A stretch of 46,219 nucleotides of DNA from assembly GCA_945271245.1 (NCBI GenBank), contig CALYPF010000005.1, positions 1 to 46,219 of the forward strand, in the 5' to 3' direction. This stretch comes from an uncultured Enterobacteriaceae bacterium. GTDB taxonomy: Bacteria > Pseudomonadota > Gammaproteobacteria > Enterobacterales > Enterobacteriaceae. Position numbers and translations under genes: made by a program. Of the stretch, positions 27,120-36,309 are shown piece by piece. Under the pieces are notes generated by a model. The model was given only the letters and a program-made list of their open reading frames with translations. It did no database searches and was not told the origin of the DNA. The stretch's first letter is position 1, and the number at the start of each line of letters is the position of its first letter.

Positions 27120-27291
27120 CAGACTATTCCTTGTGTTGATTATATTTTCTCTATGATACCAGTTTAAAATACCGCACATTAGTAATGAGTTGTAATGAAC
27201 AATATTGCGATCGCGCAGTGCTGGTAAAGCAAAATATAGGCAACCGCACTGAATAAATCCTCATAACTGCCTTACAAATTATTTTTTTTCC
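27120..27291. promoter_or_regulatory. Promoter region of flp and the Tad operon
   Basis: 172 AT-rich bases between the ToxR-like gene and flp. The sequence is consistent with a promoter for the operon, but I cannot define the boxes with certainty. Confidence 0.4.
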
Positions 27292-27936
27292 TCATTTCAC
27301 CATAAATAACAGTGCAAAAATCAAGGTCGTTATCCAGCAAACGGCAATAATCGCCATCGTGGTAACAAATACATTCCAGCTTTTACTCTGATACCATTCT
27401 TTTCCCGACTGGTCATCGCCTATATTTGCAGAAACAGGTACACCGGTTGCTTTCGATAACTTATTTTCTGTCACCATTAACGCCGATTCCGAATCAGATT
27501 TTTCCCCTTGGAAAATCTCTTCCTCGCTTTGTTGCGAAGTATTTTCTTTCGGTGTTAACGTTTCCTCTTTTTCAAGTGCCAGCTCTTCGATCTGCCCGGT
27601 ATAACGCACACCTTTCCGTGGTATCGTTTTAATCAATGACTCAGCTAATCCACATGCGTTTAACGCTTTACGTAATAGATAAAGCTGCCCATAATAGCTG
27701 CTTTCACTAACGGAACCATTTTGTTCCTGCCAGACAAAGTCAATAATCTTTTGTTTATCAGTCTCGCCGGCTAATAGCAAAGAAAGAAAACGATAACTAT
27801 TCTCGGAAAGCTCAACGATATTATTACTCTTCGTGACCAGACATCTTTTAGCTGGAAGAAAAGTTACATTGTTATCCAGACGGAATATCTTCGCTTCATT
27901 ATTCCTTAAGCCATCCATTAACTTATCCATCCACAT
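27292..27936 (-). CDS. ToxR/CadC-like membrane-bound transcription regulator
   Basis: A 214-residue protein. Residues 15-110 form a winged-helix DNA-binding domain of the OmpR/ToxR type (NNIVELSENSYRFLSLLLAG, then SYYGQLYLLRKALNACGLAE and TIPRKGVRYTG, the recognition helix and wing). An acidic linker (EKEETLTPKENTSQQSEEEI) leads to a single C-terminal membrane helix (SWNVFVTTMAIIAVCWITTL) with almost no periplasmic part. Sensing would have to happen in or at the membrane, or through a partner. Lying directly upstream of flp on the same strand, it is the best candidate regulator of the Tad operon. The start codon is uncertain (two ATG two codons apart, weak ribosome site). Confidence 0.8.
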   Translation of the reverse strand: MWMDKLMDGLRNNEAKIFRLDNNVTFLPAKRCLVTKSNNIVELSENSYRFLSLLLAGETDKQKIIDFVWQEQNGSVSESSYYGQLYLLRKALNACGLAESLIKTIPRKGVRYTGQIEELALEKEETLTPKENTSQQSEEEIFQGEKSDSESALMVTENKLSKATGVPVSANIGDDQSGKEWYQSKSWNVFVTTMAIIAVCWITTLIFALLFMVK

Positions 27937-28928
27937 CCATTTTATGATAGTCTGTCAACATCGGTAAGCTTATATCGTGAAAAAATCTCACCCGCAAGTT
28001 CATTTTTAGCATTAATTCTTATTTTCCACTGTGCCTTATAGCGTCATCATGAAATAATCTGAACTTTATTTTTATTACCTTTATACAAACTGATATACTT
28101 CATAAATTCTAATCAGATCTTTCGCATTTGGTAAATTCAATCACCCTCCAAAATCCTCACTTATACTCACGAAGGCTGTTTCTTCTGCTTTCTATTTCTA
28201 TATCTCTTTGCTATCTCTGAATCTCTTCAATGCGACCTTCTGCACTCGGATAGCCGCCATCGTTACCTCATATGTTAATAAAACTTACTAATGACCTCTG
28301 ACAATATATGGTCCATAAGACTATTTGTGAATAGTGAACTCCATTTCTTCCCTCTTTATCCGATAGGGATATGAATTTTCTTATCTTTGCTTTTAAGAAT
28401 TTGTTATTGGCTTTATTTTAATAAAAAATAATAACTGACAGGTTAAATGCATCTTTACATAATATCATTCAACCTCATACCACAATTTCAATAATATCTT
28501 TTATCCGGCTTTCTCTCATACACACCCTATAAATCGCACCTAACTTCATTTCCCCTCGATCCTATAATGATATTTCTTATCACTGCGATGCTAATTACAG
28601 CACTGTAATTAATTGTAATTGCTTTATTTTTACAGGGGAATGTTTACCAACATTAATATCGCCCTTGATACCACAGGAAAACTCTCTATTCTTTTTGCAT
28701 AGTGGCCAGGTAAAACCAAGATTAATTGATAATCAATAACACTGGTCATTCATAGGGTGACCATCAGATAAAGTACACGTTTTCGGTATTGCGCCTTACC
28801 TGCGTATTTAAAGTTGGATGAAAGTAGGCGCAAAGCGGTTTGCGTATATAATTTCACATGCAGAGGCGCCCGTTTTACCGTAACCTGCTCCATTAAATAG
28901 CTTAGGTTTTGTTATACAGGAGCAACTT
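27937..28928. other. AT-rich non-coding stretch between the Tad locus and tag
   Basis: Almost 1 kb without a gene-length frame on either strand, much richer in A and T than the genes around tag. It should contain the promoter of the ToxR-like gene and, at its right end, that of tag. One 6-bp inverted repeat (TGGTCA, 9-base spacer, TGACCA) lies at 28743-28763. I see no RNA gene I can support. The composition fits an H-NS-bound flank of an acquired island. Confidence 0.5.
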
Positions 28929-29492
28929 ATGCAGCGCTGTGGATGGGTCACACAGGATCCGCTTTATATCGCCTATCATGACGATGAGTGGGGAAAGCCA
29001 ATCACCGATCGTCAAAGACTATTCGAAATGATTTGCCTTGAAGGTCAGCAGGCCGGGTTATCGTGGATTACTGTGTTAAAGAAAAGAGCGCATTATCGCC
29101 ACTGTTTTCATCAATTCGTACCGGAGTTAGTTGCAAAGATGACGCCGGAAACGCGCGATTTACTTCTGCAGGACGCCGGGCTTATCCGCCATAGCGGAAA
29201 GCTGGATGCGATTATCCATAATGCGAACGCGTTACTCGCTATGGAAGAAAACGGCGAAGACTTCTCACAATTCATTTGGTCATTCGTCGATGGTAAGCCG
29301 CAAATCAATTTTCCCACCTCATTGAGCGACATCCCTACGAATACCCCGGCCTCAGATGCCCTTTCGAAAGCGCTCAAAAAACGCGGGTTTAAATTCGTCG
29401 GCTCAACCATCTGTTATGCATTTATGCAATCCTGCGGGTTGGTTAACGATCACGTGACGGACTGTTTTTGTGCGCCAAACGGCTCAGATTGA
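28929..29492 (+). CDS. tag: Tag, 3-methyladenine-DNA glycosylase I
   Basis: A 187-residue DNA repair enzyme, the same length as E. coli Tag. It excises 3-methyladenine from alkylated DNA. The zinc site is visible as Cys4 (MQRCGW), His17 (YIAYHDDEWG), and the C-terminal His and Cys in NDHVTDC. The substrate pocket FEMICLEGQQAGLSWITVLK contains the catalytic-site Glu and Trp. The start is preceded by AGGAGCAACTT, a strong ribosome site. E. coli yiaC and bisC, normally next, are missing here. Confidence 0.96.
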   Translation: MQRCGWVTQDPLYIAYHDDEWGKPITDRQRLFEMICLEGQQAGLSWITVLKKRAHYRHCFHQFVPELVAKMTPETRDLLLQDAGLIRHSGKLDAIIHNANALLAMEENGEDFSQFIWSFVDGKPQINFPTSLSDIPTNTPASDALSKALKKRGFKFVGSTICYAFMQSCGLVNDHVTDCFCAPNGSD

Positions 29493-29929
29493 CCATAATC
29501 GGCAGCGGGCGGGCGATGATAATGGAACCTTTATTCTCCTGCGGCTTTCATTATCATTGCTGGCGAATGGCTTTTCACAAAGCCCGTTTTATTAAGCGTT
29601 CTATTTGCAGTGGTAATAAATGTGCTTACACAAGCGCCCGGCATTAAGCATTTATTGTAGCCTCACGGCGGAACATTTTTATCACGCACAGCGTTTTCAA
29701 GAACGCTATCAACTCGATAAATCCGCCTTATATCCGTGGCATCACATTCTCAAAAAACCTGTAATATAGCTGCTTTCTGAACCGCTATTCACAATCATGA
29801 TATGCGATTTATATCTAAAACCGCTTCACCCGAAGGTACTTTCTGCCCCGCTATCGGCACCCGATGGCGCAACTCATCCCTGATAATCTGTGAATATGTT
29901 AATCTCGCTCCGCATCCAAGGAGCCAGCC
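29493..29929. other. Gap between tag and the ketogluconate regulator, with a short unidentified frame
   Basis: 437 bases. A plus-strand frame of 49 codons (29620-29769) starts with ATG and reads MCLHKRPALSIYCSLTAEHF in its first part. It has no clear ribosome site and I do not recognise it; it may be a remnant. I see no obvious trace of yiaC or bisC. The promoter of the LacI-type gene should lie at the right end. Confidence 0.4.
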
Positions 29930-30949
29930 ATGAAAAATAGCGCCACTATCAGCGATGTCGCTCGTGCAGCAAAAACGGGCAAGACCAGCGTTTCCCGCTA
30001 TTTAAATGGCGAACAGCACCGCTTATCCGACGCGCTGCGCCTGCGAATTGAGCAGGCAATTCGCGGGTTAAACTATCGGCCAAATCAAATGGCGCGCGGC
30101 CTTAAGCGCGGGCGAACGCGCCTCATAGGCGTTATTATTGCCGATATCACTAACCCCTATTCGATTGAAATACTCGGAGGGATTGAATCTACCTGCCGCG
30201 AGCACGGCTATACGCTTCTGGTATGCAACGCCAATAATGAAACCGAGCTGGAAGCACATTATCTTAAACTACTGTATAGCTATCAGGTTGAAGGCATTAT
30301 TATTAATGCCGTTGGGATTCGTGAGTTCAGTTTCGGGCAACACCCTCACCCCACGATACCCACCGTGTTGATCGATCGTAAAATCACAGGGCAGGCTCTG
30401 GATATGGTTGGGCTGGACAACCATCAGGCAACGCAACTTTGCGTTCAGCATCTGTTGCATCAAGGGTTTCAGGCGCTCCTTTTCCTCAGTGAGCCAGTGG
30501 CTTGCGTCAATACACGACGCGAGCGGCAGCACGTTTTCCATACTCTCCTGCAGAAACATCCCGACATTGCGGCAGAGAGCCGACAAATCGCGTTAACTGC
30601 TCCGTCCGGAGAGCTGGATGCCCTCATCAATACCTTCCAGCATCGTTATAAAAAGAGTCCCTGCGCGATAGTCTCCGCCAACGGCGCGATTGCGCTGCAT
30701 ATTGCACGCGCTTTAAAGCGCCTCAGCTTGGTACCCGGTAAAGATATTGGCCTGCTGAGCTTTGATGAACTGCCGTGGGCGGATCTCGTCAGCCCTGGCA
30801 TTACCACATTACAGCAGCCGACGACGCTTATCGGCCAGGCCGCGCTGAAGCGTTTGATTCTGCGCATTCAGGGCAGTGCGGATGCGCCAGCCGATAAATT
30901 ATTTCCCGGCAGGCTTAACTTTCGCGGCTCCACCCAAATTTCAAATTAA
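29930..30949 (+). CDS. ptxS: LacI-family regulator of 2-ketogluconate genes (PtxS-like)
   Basis: A 339-residue LacI/GalR repressor. The N-terminal helix-turn-helix ATISDVARAAKTGKTSVSRY is followed by the hinge helix region NYRPNQMARGLKRGR and a periplasmic-binding-protein-like effector domain (IGVIIADITNPYSIEILGGI). It starts after an AAGGAGC ribosome site. It precedes kguE, kguK and kguT in the same direction, the arrangement of PtxS and the kgu operon in Pseudomonas, where 2-ketogluconate relieves repression. A palindrome of the PtxS operator type lies between it and kguE. The name rests on context and operator as much as on sequence. Confidence 0.8.
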   Translation: MKNSATISDVARAAKTGKTSVSRYLNGEQHRLSDALRLRIEQAIRGLNYRPNQMARGLKRGRTRLIGVIIADITNPYSIEILGGIESTCREHGYTLLVCNANNETELEAHYLKLLYSYQVEGIIINAVGIREFSFGQHPHPTIPTVLIDRKITGQALDMVGLDNHQATQLCVQHLLHQGFQALLFLSEPVACVNTRRERQHVFHTLLQKHPDIAAESRQIALTAPSGELDALINTFQHRYKKSPCAIVSANGAIALHIARALKRLSLVPGKDIGLLSFDELPWADLVSPGITTLQQPTTLIGQAALKRLILRIQGSADAPADKLFPGRLNFRGSTQISN

Positions 30950-31012
30950 CGCATTCCTCATTTACTCTCTTAGCGTGACAGCGATCATAGATTATTGCCT
31001 CAGTGCTTTTAT

Positions 31013-31028
31013 ATGGAACCGGTTCCAT
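31013..31028. promoter_or_regulatory. Palindromic LacI-type operator upstream of kguE
   Basis: ATGGAACCGGTTCCAT is a perfect 16-bp palindrome. The PtxS operator described in Pseudomonas is TGAAACCGGTTTCA; the two differ at one base pair in each half. The palindrome lies 47 bases upstream of the kguE ATG, where a bound repressor would block transcription of the operon. Confidence 0.8.
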
Positions 31029-31074
31029 TTACCGTAAATCAATTGTGTCATTATTGTTAATAATTGAGACGGTA

Positions 31075-31815
31075 ATGAGAAGAGACATTTTTGTAGTTAC
31101 CGCCGCCTATGGTCGGGAGCGCCTCGCCAAACTGGGAGGACAAATGAATATCCTGCCGCTCATTGCCGCCGCAGGGGCGGATGGGGTTGAAATTCGGCGG
31201 GAACTTTTAGGCGGCCGGCGCCTCTCCGCGCTGGCAAAGACCATTGCGGATAACAACCTGAAAGCCTGTTATTCCGCACCGGAACCGCTCTTCACAGAGC
31301 AGGGGCGCGTGAATCCTCTACTGCCGTCGCTGCTGCAGGAAACCCGCGAACTAAACGCTCGCTGGATAAAGCTCCCGTCTGGAAATTATCACTCTCCGTC
31401 GCAGCTTGCAGCGCTACGGGAAATCATCACGCCGAATGCGCCCGCGTTAGTCATCGAAAACGATCAAACTCCTTACAGCCGTCTTGCTAACATCATTCGC
31501 CTGCGCGACGCGCTACAAAAGCAGCGGCTATCTTATGCCTTGGCCTTTGATATGGCGAACTGGTTATGGGTCGATGAATCGCCGGAGCTGGCGGCAGAAA
31601 ACCTGCGTCAGGACATTGGCTATATTCATGTGAAAGCCGCTACCGCATACCCAGGCGGCTATCGCGCCATTGCGCTGGATGAGGCGGAACCGCGCTGGCT
31701 GCAATTGTTTAAGCAACTCCCCGCCACTTCCCCGTGCGGTATTGAATTTCCACTGGAAGGGCACGACTTACTGGCCGTTACCCGCCACTATATTCGCGTA
31801 CTCCGCGAGGTATAA
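31075..31815 (+). CDS. kguE: KguE-like sugar-phosphate isomerase/epimerase family protein
   Basis: A 246-residue TIM-barrel protein of the xylose isomerase-like family (AP endonuclease 2 fold). The recognisable parts are AAAGADGVEIRRELL near the N-terminus, LVIENDQTPY in the middle, LAFDMANWLWVDE and YIHVKAA with likely metal ligands. I chose the ATG at 31075 (MRRDIFVVTAAYG); the frame is open upstream through the operator. In kgu operons KguE is conserved, but its exact reaction is poorly defined. The stop codon is 2 bases before kguK. Confidence 0.8.
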   Translation: MRRDIFVVTAAYGRERLAKLGGQMNILPLIAAAGADGVEIRRELLGGRRLSALAKTIADNNLKACYSAPEPLFTEQGRVNPLLPSLLQETRELNARWIKLPSGNYHSPSQLAALREIITPNAPALVIENDQTPYSRLANIIRLRDALQKQRLSYALAFDMANWLWVDESPELAAENLRQDIGYIHVKAATAYPGGYRAIALDEAEPRWLQLFKQLPATSPCGIEFPLEGHDLLAVTRHYIRVLREV

Positions 31816-31817
31816 CC

Positions 31818-32747
31818 ATGCTTGATGTCATTACAATCGGCGAGGCCATGGCGATGTTTATTGCCTGTGAAACCGGCAGTCTCGCCCACTGCGAACACTT
31901 TATTAAACGCGCAGCAGGCGCCGAACTCAATGTCGCAACCGGGCTGGCGCGCCTGGGGTTAAACGTCGGCTGGGTTAGCCGCGTAGGAAACGACAGCTTC
32001 GGCCACTTTATTTTGCAGCAGTTACAAAAAGAGGGTATCGACAGCCGGGGCGTCGTAATTGATAACGCGCACTCTACCGGTTTCCAGCTTAAATCCAAAG
32101 TGGATGACGGCAGCGATCCCGTCGTGGAATATTTCCGGCAGGGATCGGCGGCCAGCTATCTATCTCCTGATGATTTCCAGGCCGCCTATTTTTATCAGGC
32201 GCGCCATCTCCACATAACCGGCGTCGCCGCCGCGCTCTCTGAAAGCTCGCTGGCATTGCTGTACCACGCGGCAAGAAATATGAAGGCACAGGGGAAAACG
32301 CTGTCATTTGATCCCAATCTGCGCCCGGTATTGTGGAAAAGCGAAGCAGAAATGGTAAGAAAATTAAACGCGCTGGCCTGCCAGGCAGACTGGGTAATGC
32401 CCGGTCTGAAAGAAGGCATGATTTTAACTGGCCGCAGCGAACCTGACGCCATCGCCGATTTTTGGCTTGAGCGCGGCGTTCAGGCAGTTTTAATTAAAAC
32501 CGGCGCAGATGGCGCCTGGTTTAAATCCGCAGACGGCGTATCCGGAGCCGTACCGGCAGAGCGCGTAGAACATATTGTAGATACCGTCGGCGCGGGCGAC
32601 GGCTTTGCCGTTGGCGCGATCAGCGCCCTGCTGGAAGGACATACCTATTCGCAGGCGCTGGTGCGCGGCAACCGTATTGGCGCCCGCGCAATACAGGTTT
32701 CTGGCGATAGCGAAGGCCTGCCAACCCGGGCTGAGCTGGGCGAATAG
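31818..32747 (+). CDS. kguK: KguK, 2-ketogluconate kinase (PfkB family)
   Basis: A 309-residue ribokinase/PfkB sugar kinase. The N-terminal signature GAELNVATGLARLGLNVGWV and the C-terminal ATP/catalytic signature DTVGAGDGFAVGAISAL (catalytic Asp in GAGD) are intact. In this operon it should phosphorylate 2-keto-D-gluconate to 2-keto-6-phosphogluconate. The related 2-keto-3-deoxygluconate kinases are an alternative that only the gene context argues against. It is tightly coupled to kguE. Confidence 0.82.
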   Translation: MLDVITIGEAMAMFIACETGSLAHCEHFIKRAAGAELNVATGLARLGLNVGWVSRVGNDSFGHFILQQLQKEGIDSRGVVIDNAHSTGFQLKSKVDDGSDPVVEYFRQGSAASYLSPDDFQAAYFYQARHLHITGVAAALSESSLALLYHAARNMKAQGKTLSFDPNLRPVLWKSEAEMVRKLNALACQADWVMPGLKEGMILTGRSEPDAIADFWLERGVQAVLIKTGADGAWFKSADGVSGAVPAERVEHIVDTVGAGDGFAVGAISALLEGHTYSQALVRGNRIGARAIQVSGDSEGLPTRAELGE

Positions 32748-32838
32748 CCGCAGCGCACAAATCCAATAGCACTGGCGCATTAGCCGTTAACTCTCATAAC
32801 GTCGCCTGATACGCCGGACCAATCAGAGAGGCCGCCCA

Positions 32839-34128
32839 ATGAATAGCTCAACCAATGCCCGTAAACGCTGGTGGTATATCATGCCCATCGTGTTTATCAC
32901 CTACAGTCTGGCGTACCTCGACCGCGCTAACTTTAGCTTTGCCTCTGCGGCGGGTATCAATGAAGATCTGGGGATTACTAAAGGGATCTCCTCACTTCTC
33001 GGCGCCCTCTTTTTCCTCGGCTATTTTTTCTTCCAGATCCCCGGCGCCCTGTACGCGGAAAGGCGCAGCGTAAAAAAACTGATTTTTATCTGCCTGATAT
33101 TGTGGGGCGGCTGCGCGTCATTAACCGGCGTGATTAGCAATATCCCGGCGCTGGCGGCAATTCGCTTCATTCTCGGCGTGGTCGAAGCCGCGGTTATGCC
33201 CGCTATGCTCATCTATATCAGCAACTGGTTTACTCAATCTGAGCGCTCTCGGGCAAACACCTTCCTTATACTTGGTAATCCAGTAACCGTATTATGGATG
33301 TCCGTGGTTTCCGGCTATCTGATTCAGTCATTTGGCTGGCGCGAAATGTTTATCTTAGAGGGGATCCCCGCCGTCATTTGGGCCTGCTGCTGGTGGGTAC
33401 TGGTAAAAGACAAACCCGCTCAGGCGCGCTGGCTCAGCGCCGATGAGAAGCAGGCGCTACAGGACAAACTCGACAGGGAACAAATGGGCATCCAGGCCGT
33501 GCGCAATTACGGTGAGGCTTTTCGCTCGCGTAACGTTATCCTGCTGTGCCTGCAATACTTTGCCTGGAGCATCGGCGTTTACGGCTTTGTGCTGTGGCTT
33601 CCTTCAATTATCCGCAGCGCCGGGGCTGCGGATATGGGTATGGTCGAAGTCGGCTGGCTTTCCGCCGTACCTTATCTGGCCGCCACGGTAGCGATGATTG
33701 TCGTTTCCTGGGCCTCGGATAAACTTCAGCGCCGCCGGCTATTTGTCTGGCCACTATTGCTCGTCGGCGGGCTGGCTTTTATCGGCTCCTGGGCCGTGGG
33801 TGCCAATCACTTCTGGAGTTCCTACACGCTACTCGTGATAGCGGGCGCGGCGATGTATGCCCCGTATGGACCGTTTTTCGCGATTATCCCGGAAATGCTG
33901 CCAAGGAATGTCGCCGGGGGAGCCATGGCACTCATTAATAGCATGGGCGCGCTCGGCTCTTTTTTCGGCTCCTGGTTTGTCGGTTACCTGAACGGTTTGA
34001 CGGGCTCGCCGGCGGCCTCATACATTTTTATGGGCGCCGCGCTTTTTGTCGCCGTCTGGCTCACACTTATTGTGCGCCCCGCCGCCAGCCAAAAGCCGGT
34101 GCCACCGAAGGCCCACAGTCACGCATGA
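32839..34128 (+). CDS. kguT: KguT-like MFS transporter for 2-ketogluconate
   Basis: A 429-residue major facilitator of the anion:cation symporter family (12 helices; YSLAYLDRANFSFASAAGI at the first helix, the ACS-type N-terminus shared with GudP, GarP and ExuT). It would import 2-ketogluconate with protons. It lies 91 bases after kguK behind a GAGAGG ribosome site. The substrate is deduced from the operon. Confidence 0.82.
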   Translation: MNSSTNARKRWWYIMPIVFITYSLAYLDRANFSFASAAGINEDLGITKGISSLLGALFFLGYFFFQIPGALYAERRSVKKLIFICLILWGGCASLTGVISNIPALAAIRFILGVVEAAVMPAMLIYISNWFTQSERSRANTFLILGNPVTVLWMSVVSGYLIQSFGWREMFILEGIPAVIWACCWWVLVKDKPAQARWLSADEKQALQDKLDREQMGIQAVRNYGEAFRSRNVILLCLQYFAWSIGVYGFVLWLPSIIRSAGAADMGMVEVGWLSAVPYLAATVAMIVVSWASDKLQRRRLFVWPLLLVGGLAFIGSWAVGANHFWSSYTLLVIAGAAMYAPYGPFFAIIPEMLPRNVAGGAMALINSMGALGSFFGSWFVGYLNGLTGSPAASYIFMGAALFVAVWLTLIVRPAASQKPVPPKAHSHA

Positions 34129-34151
34129 ACGCCATCGTCCCAATAACCGAA

Positions 34152-34173
34152 GCGATGGCTCGCCGGCCATCGC
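34152..34173 (+). repeat. Hairpin between kguT and ghrB
   Basis: A perfect 8-bp stem GCGATGGC / GCCATCGC with a 6-base loop and no T-tract. It could stabilise kguT mRNA while letting transcription continue into ghrB, or mark a boundary between the two units. Confidence 0.5.
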
Positions 34174-34246
34174 AAATAACTCACTCGCGGTCGCGCTATA
34201 GGCGATACTGCCATTCATTGACTCAATTTGGTTCCCGGAGCTTGCT

Positions 34247-35224
34247 ATGAAGCCTTCCATTATTCTCTATAAAACTTTAACGGATAATCTTATCGACCGC
34301 CTGAAGCAGCGGGTCAACATTATTCAGGTGCCGGATTTAAGCCCGGATACGCTTAAAAAGCACGCCGACGACTTTGCCCGGGCCGAAGGATTACTCGGTT
34401 CCGGCGGTAAAGTAGATAGCGCGTTACTGGAAAATATGCCCGCGCTGCGCGCTGTCTCCACTATCTCCGTGGGCTATAACAATTTTGACGTCAATGCGCT
34501 GACCGAACGCGGTATCGCGCTTATGCACACGCCAACGGTGCTCACTGATACCGTCGCCGATACGCTCATGGCATTGGTGCTGTCCACCGCGCGTCGCATC
34601 AACGAGGTAGCAGAGCGCGTAAAACGCGGTGAATGGACACACAGTATTGGGCCAGACTGGTTTGGCGTAGATGTACATCATAAAACGCTGGGCATTATCG
34701 GGATGGGGCGTATCGGTATGGCACTGGCGCAGCGCGCCCACTGCGGTTTTAGCATGCCGGTGCTGTATCACGCGCGCAGCCAACATGCGCAGGCGGAAGA
34801 GCGTTTTAACGCCCGGCGCTGTAATCTCAACACCCTATTGTCAGAAGCTGATTTTGTGTGCCTGATTCTACCGCTGAGCGCGGAAACGCATCATATGATA
34901 GGCGCGGAACAGCTGGCCGCAATGAAACCGACCGCCATTTTCATTAACGCCGCGCGCGGCCAGATAGTTGACGAACAGGCGCTAATTAACGCGCTGCGTG
35001 AGAAGCGCATCCGCGCTGCCGGGTTAGATGTATTTGAACAGGAGCCAATAGATCCACAATCGCCATTGCTGCAGATGCCTAACGTGGTCGCAACGCCGCA
35101 TATCGGCTCTGCGACGGCAGAAACGCGCGATGCAATGGCGCACAACGCCGTGGATAATTTACTGGCTGCCCTGCAGGGCAACGTAACCAAAAACTGCGTC
35201 AATCCCGAGGTTTTATCGCGCTAA
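34247..35224 (+). CDS. ghrB: GhrB, glyoxylate/hydroxypyruvate/2-ketogluconate reductase
   Basis: A 325-residue D-2-hydroxyacid dehydrogenase, strongly similar to E. coli GhrB (YiaE), which reduces 2-ketogluconate, glyoxylate and hydroxypyruvate with NADPH. The dinucleotide fold [16 protein letters not shown] and the catalytic triad are visible: Arg in [12 protein letters not shown], Glu in DVFEQEP, His in ATPHIGSAT. The ribosome site is GGAG. It holds its E. coli place before yiaF but now follows the kgu genes by 118 bases, so it may serve as the KguD-type reductase of that pathway. Confidence 0.93.
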   Translation: MKPSIILYKTLTDNLIDRLKQRVNIIQVPDLSPDTLKKHADDFARAEGLLGSGGKVDSALLENMPALRAVSTISVGYNNFDVNALTERGIALMHTPTVLTDTVADTLMALVLSTARRINEVAERVKRGEWTHSIGPDWFGVDVHHKTLGIIGMGRIGMALAQRAHCGFSMPVLYHARSQHAQAEERFNARRCNLNTLLSEADFVCLILPLSAETHHMIGAEQLAAMKPTAIFINAARGQIVDEQALINALREKRIRAAGLDVFEQEPIDPQSPLLQMPNVVATPHIGSATAETRDAMAHNAVDNLLAALQGNVTKNCVNPEVLSR

Positions 35225-35330
35225 ACGCCGCGCGGAAGCGCTATTTACGGCGCCGTACCTCACAGTAACGGCGCCGCCAAACGTCGATATATCATCCCCA
35301 CCGGGTAGCGCGACGAAAATGTCAGACGGC

Positions 35331-36041
35331 CTACTGTGTTACGCGGTTAAGCGAATCCCAGGCCTGACTAAAGGCCTGGTGCTGCGAGGCTAATGGCCCA
35401 ATCAGGCTGTTATACTGGCTCGCCTGCTGACTGGTGGGGAACTGAATACCGCCATTAGCAAAACCGACTTTGTCACCCTGCTGCTGAATAAAATCACCCA
35501 CCAGCACCAGTTGCTGCGTCAGCGTTTGCGCCGCCGGAATGACCGGTTCAAACGCCGCCGCCGGATCGGCGACCACTTTCTGCCAGGCATTATCAAACAC
35601 GGCTTTTAAATCATCCGGCTGACGCAGTTCATTACGCGCGTTATCGGCCTGCGCCTTCGCGTTTTGCACCTGCTGGCTGAGCACGCCGAGCGCGCCGTTA
35701 GCCTGGCGTAGCATATCCCGCTGCGTCATATAATCCTGCGGCGCACGAATATGATTGACGCTGTCAACGACGGGCCTGATGCCGTTATCAATCGCCTGGT
35801 CCATCTGATGAGCGAAACCATACAAAATAGCGTAATCCGAGACAAAGGGGCCAAACTGTTTTTTCTGATCGGCCGTTAACGTGGGGAGCCTTTCGCCACT
35901 GCGCATTACCGTATGCTGCAGAAAATCGATAAACGCTTTACGCTGATCGCCTTCTTTATCAAAACAGCCGCTCAGGCTGACAATCATAAGCAAAGCCATA
36001 AATGGCGCTAACCAGCGGGAGCAGGACTTACCTGTCACCAT
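35331..36041 (-). CDS. yiaF: YiaF, DUF3053 lipoprotein
   Basis: A 236-residue lipoprotein, the same length as E. coli YiaF. The signal MVTGKSCSRWLAPFMALLMI leads to lipobox LSGC. The mature part begins FDKEGDQRKAFIDFLQ and is helical, with heptad-like stretches (VLSQQVQNAKAQADNARNEL). The start is the ATG at 36039-36041 with GGAAGGAG upstream; an in-frame extension of 17 codons is rejected because it precedes the signal and the ribosome site. Function unknown; probably in the envelope. Confidence 0.93.
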   Translation of the reverse strand: MVTGKSCSRWLAPFMALLMIVSLSGCFDKEGDQRKAFIDFLQHTVMRSGERLPTLTADQKKQFGPFVSDYAILYGFAHQMDQAIDNGIRPVVDSVNHIRAPQDYMTQRDMLRQANGALGVLSQQVQNAKAQADNARNELRQPDDLKAVFDNAWQKVVADPAAAFEPVIPAAQTLTQQLVLVGDFIQQQGDKVGFANGGIQFPTSQQASQYNSLIGPLASQHQAFSQAWDSLNRVTQ

Positions 36042-36247
36042 ATTTTCTACTCCTTCCAACGAGATACATAGAATGTTATGTCTTGCAGACAAGAATAGTC
36101 CAACATGCCGTTGCAGGATACCGTCTGCGGTGAATTTCTGATAGTCGCCCGGGAGTAACGCATTGGGTCGCTCAGTTATCGGCGACGATTTAACCCCTTG
36201 CCTGTAAGCCTTAACCCTGAGAAAATAGCGCGGTTGCTTTGTTCACA

Positions 36248-36309
36248 AAGCGGGGTGATGGCGTTCCACCTCGACCAACCGCTACCTGATGTAGCTGATG
36301 ACGCCTGAC
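36248..36309 (+). promoter_or_regulatory. Fluoride riboswitch (crcB motif)
   Basis: The segment contains the conserved blocks of the crcB RNA motif in order: GGGGTGATGGCGTTCCACC, then AACCGC, and GCTGATGACGCCT at the 3' end. The GTAGC after the variable loop pairs with GCTAC before it (P3). The complement CCTGACA (36304-36310) / TGTCAGG (36336-36342) could form the switching hairpin. Fluoride binding normally turns on the downstream fluoride exporter, here crcB, 200 bases further. Confidence 0.9.

Noticed and set aside
34221..34240. Possible second LacI-type operator before ghrB (TTGGTTCCCGG)
   Set aside because: Only one half-site matches and there is no palindrome.
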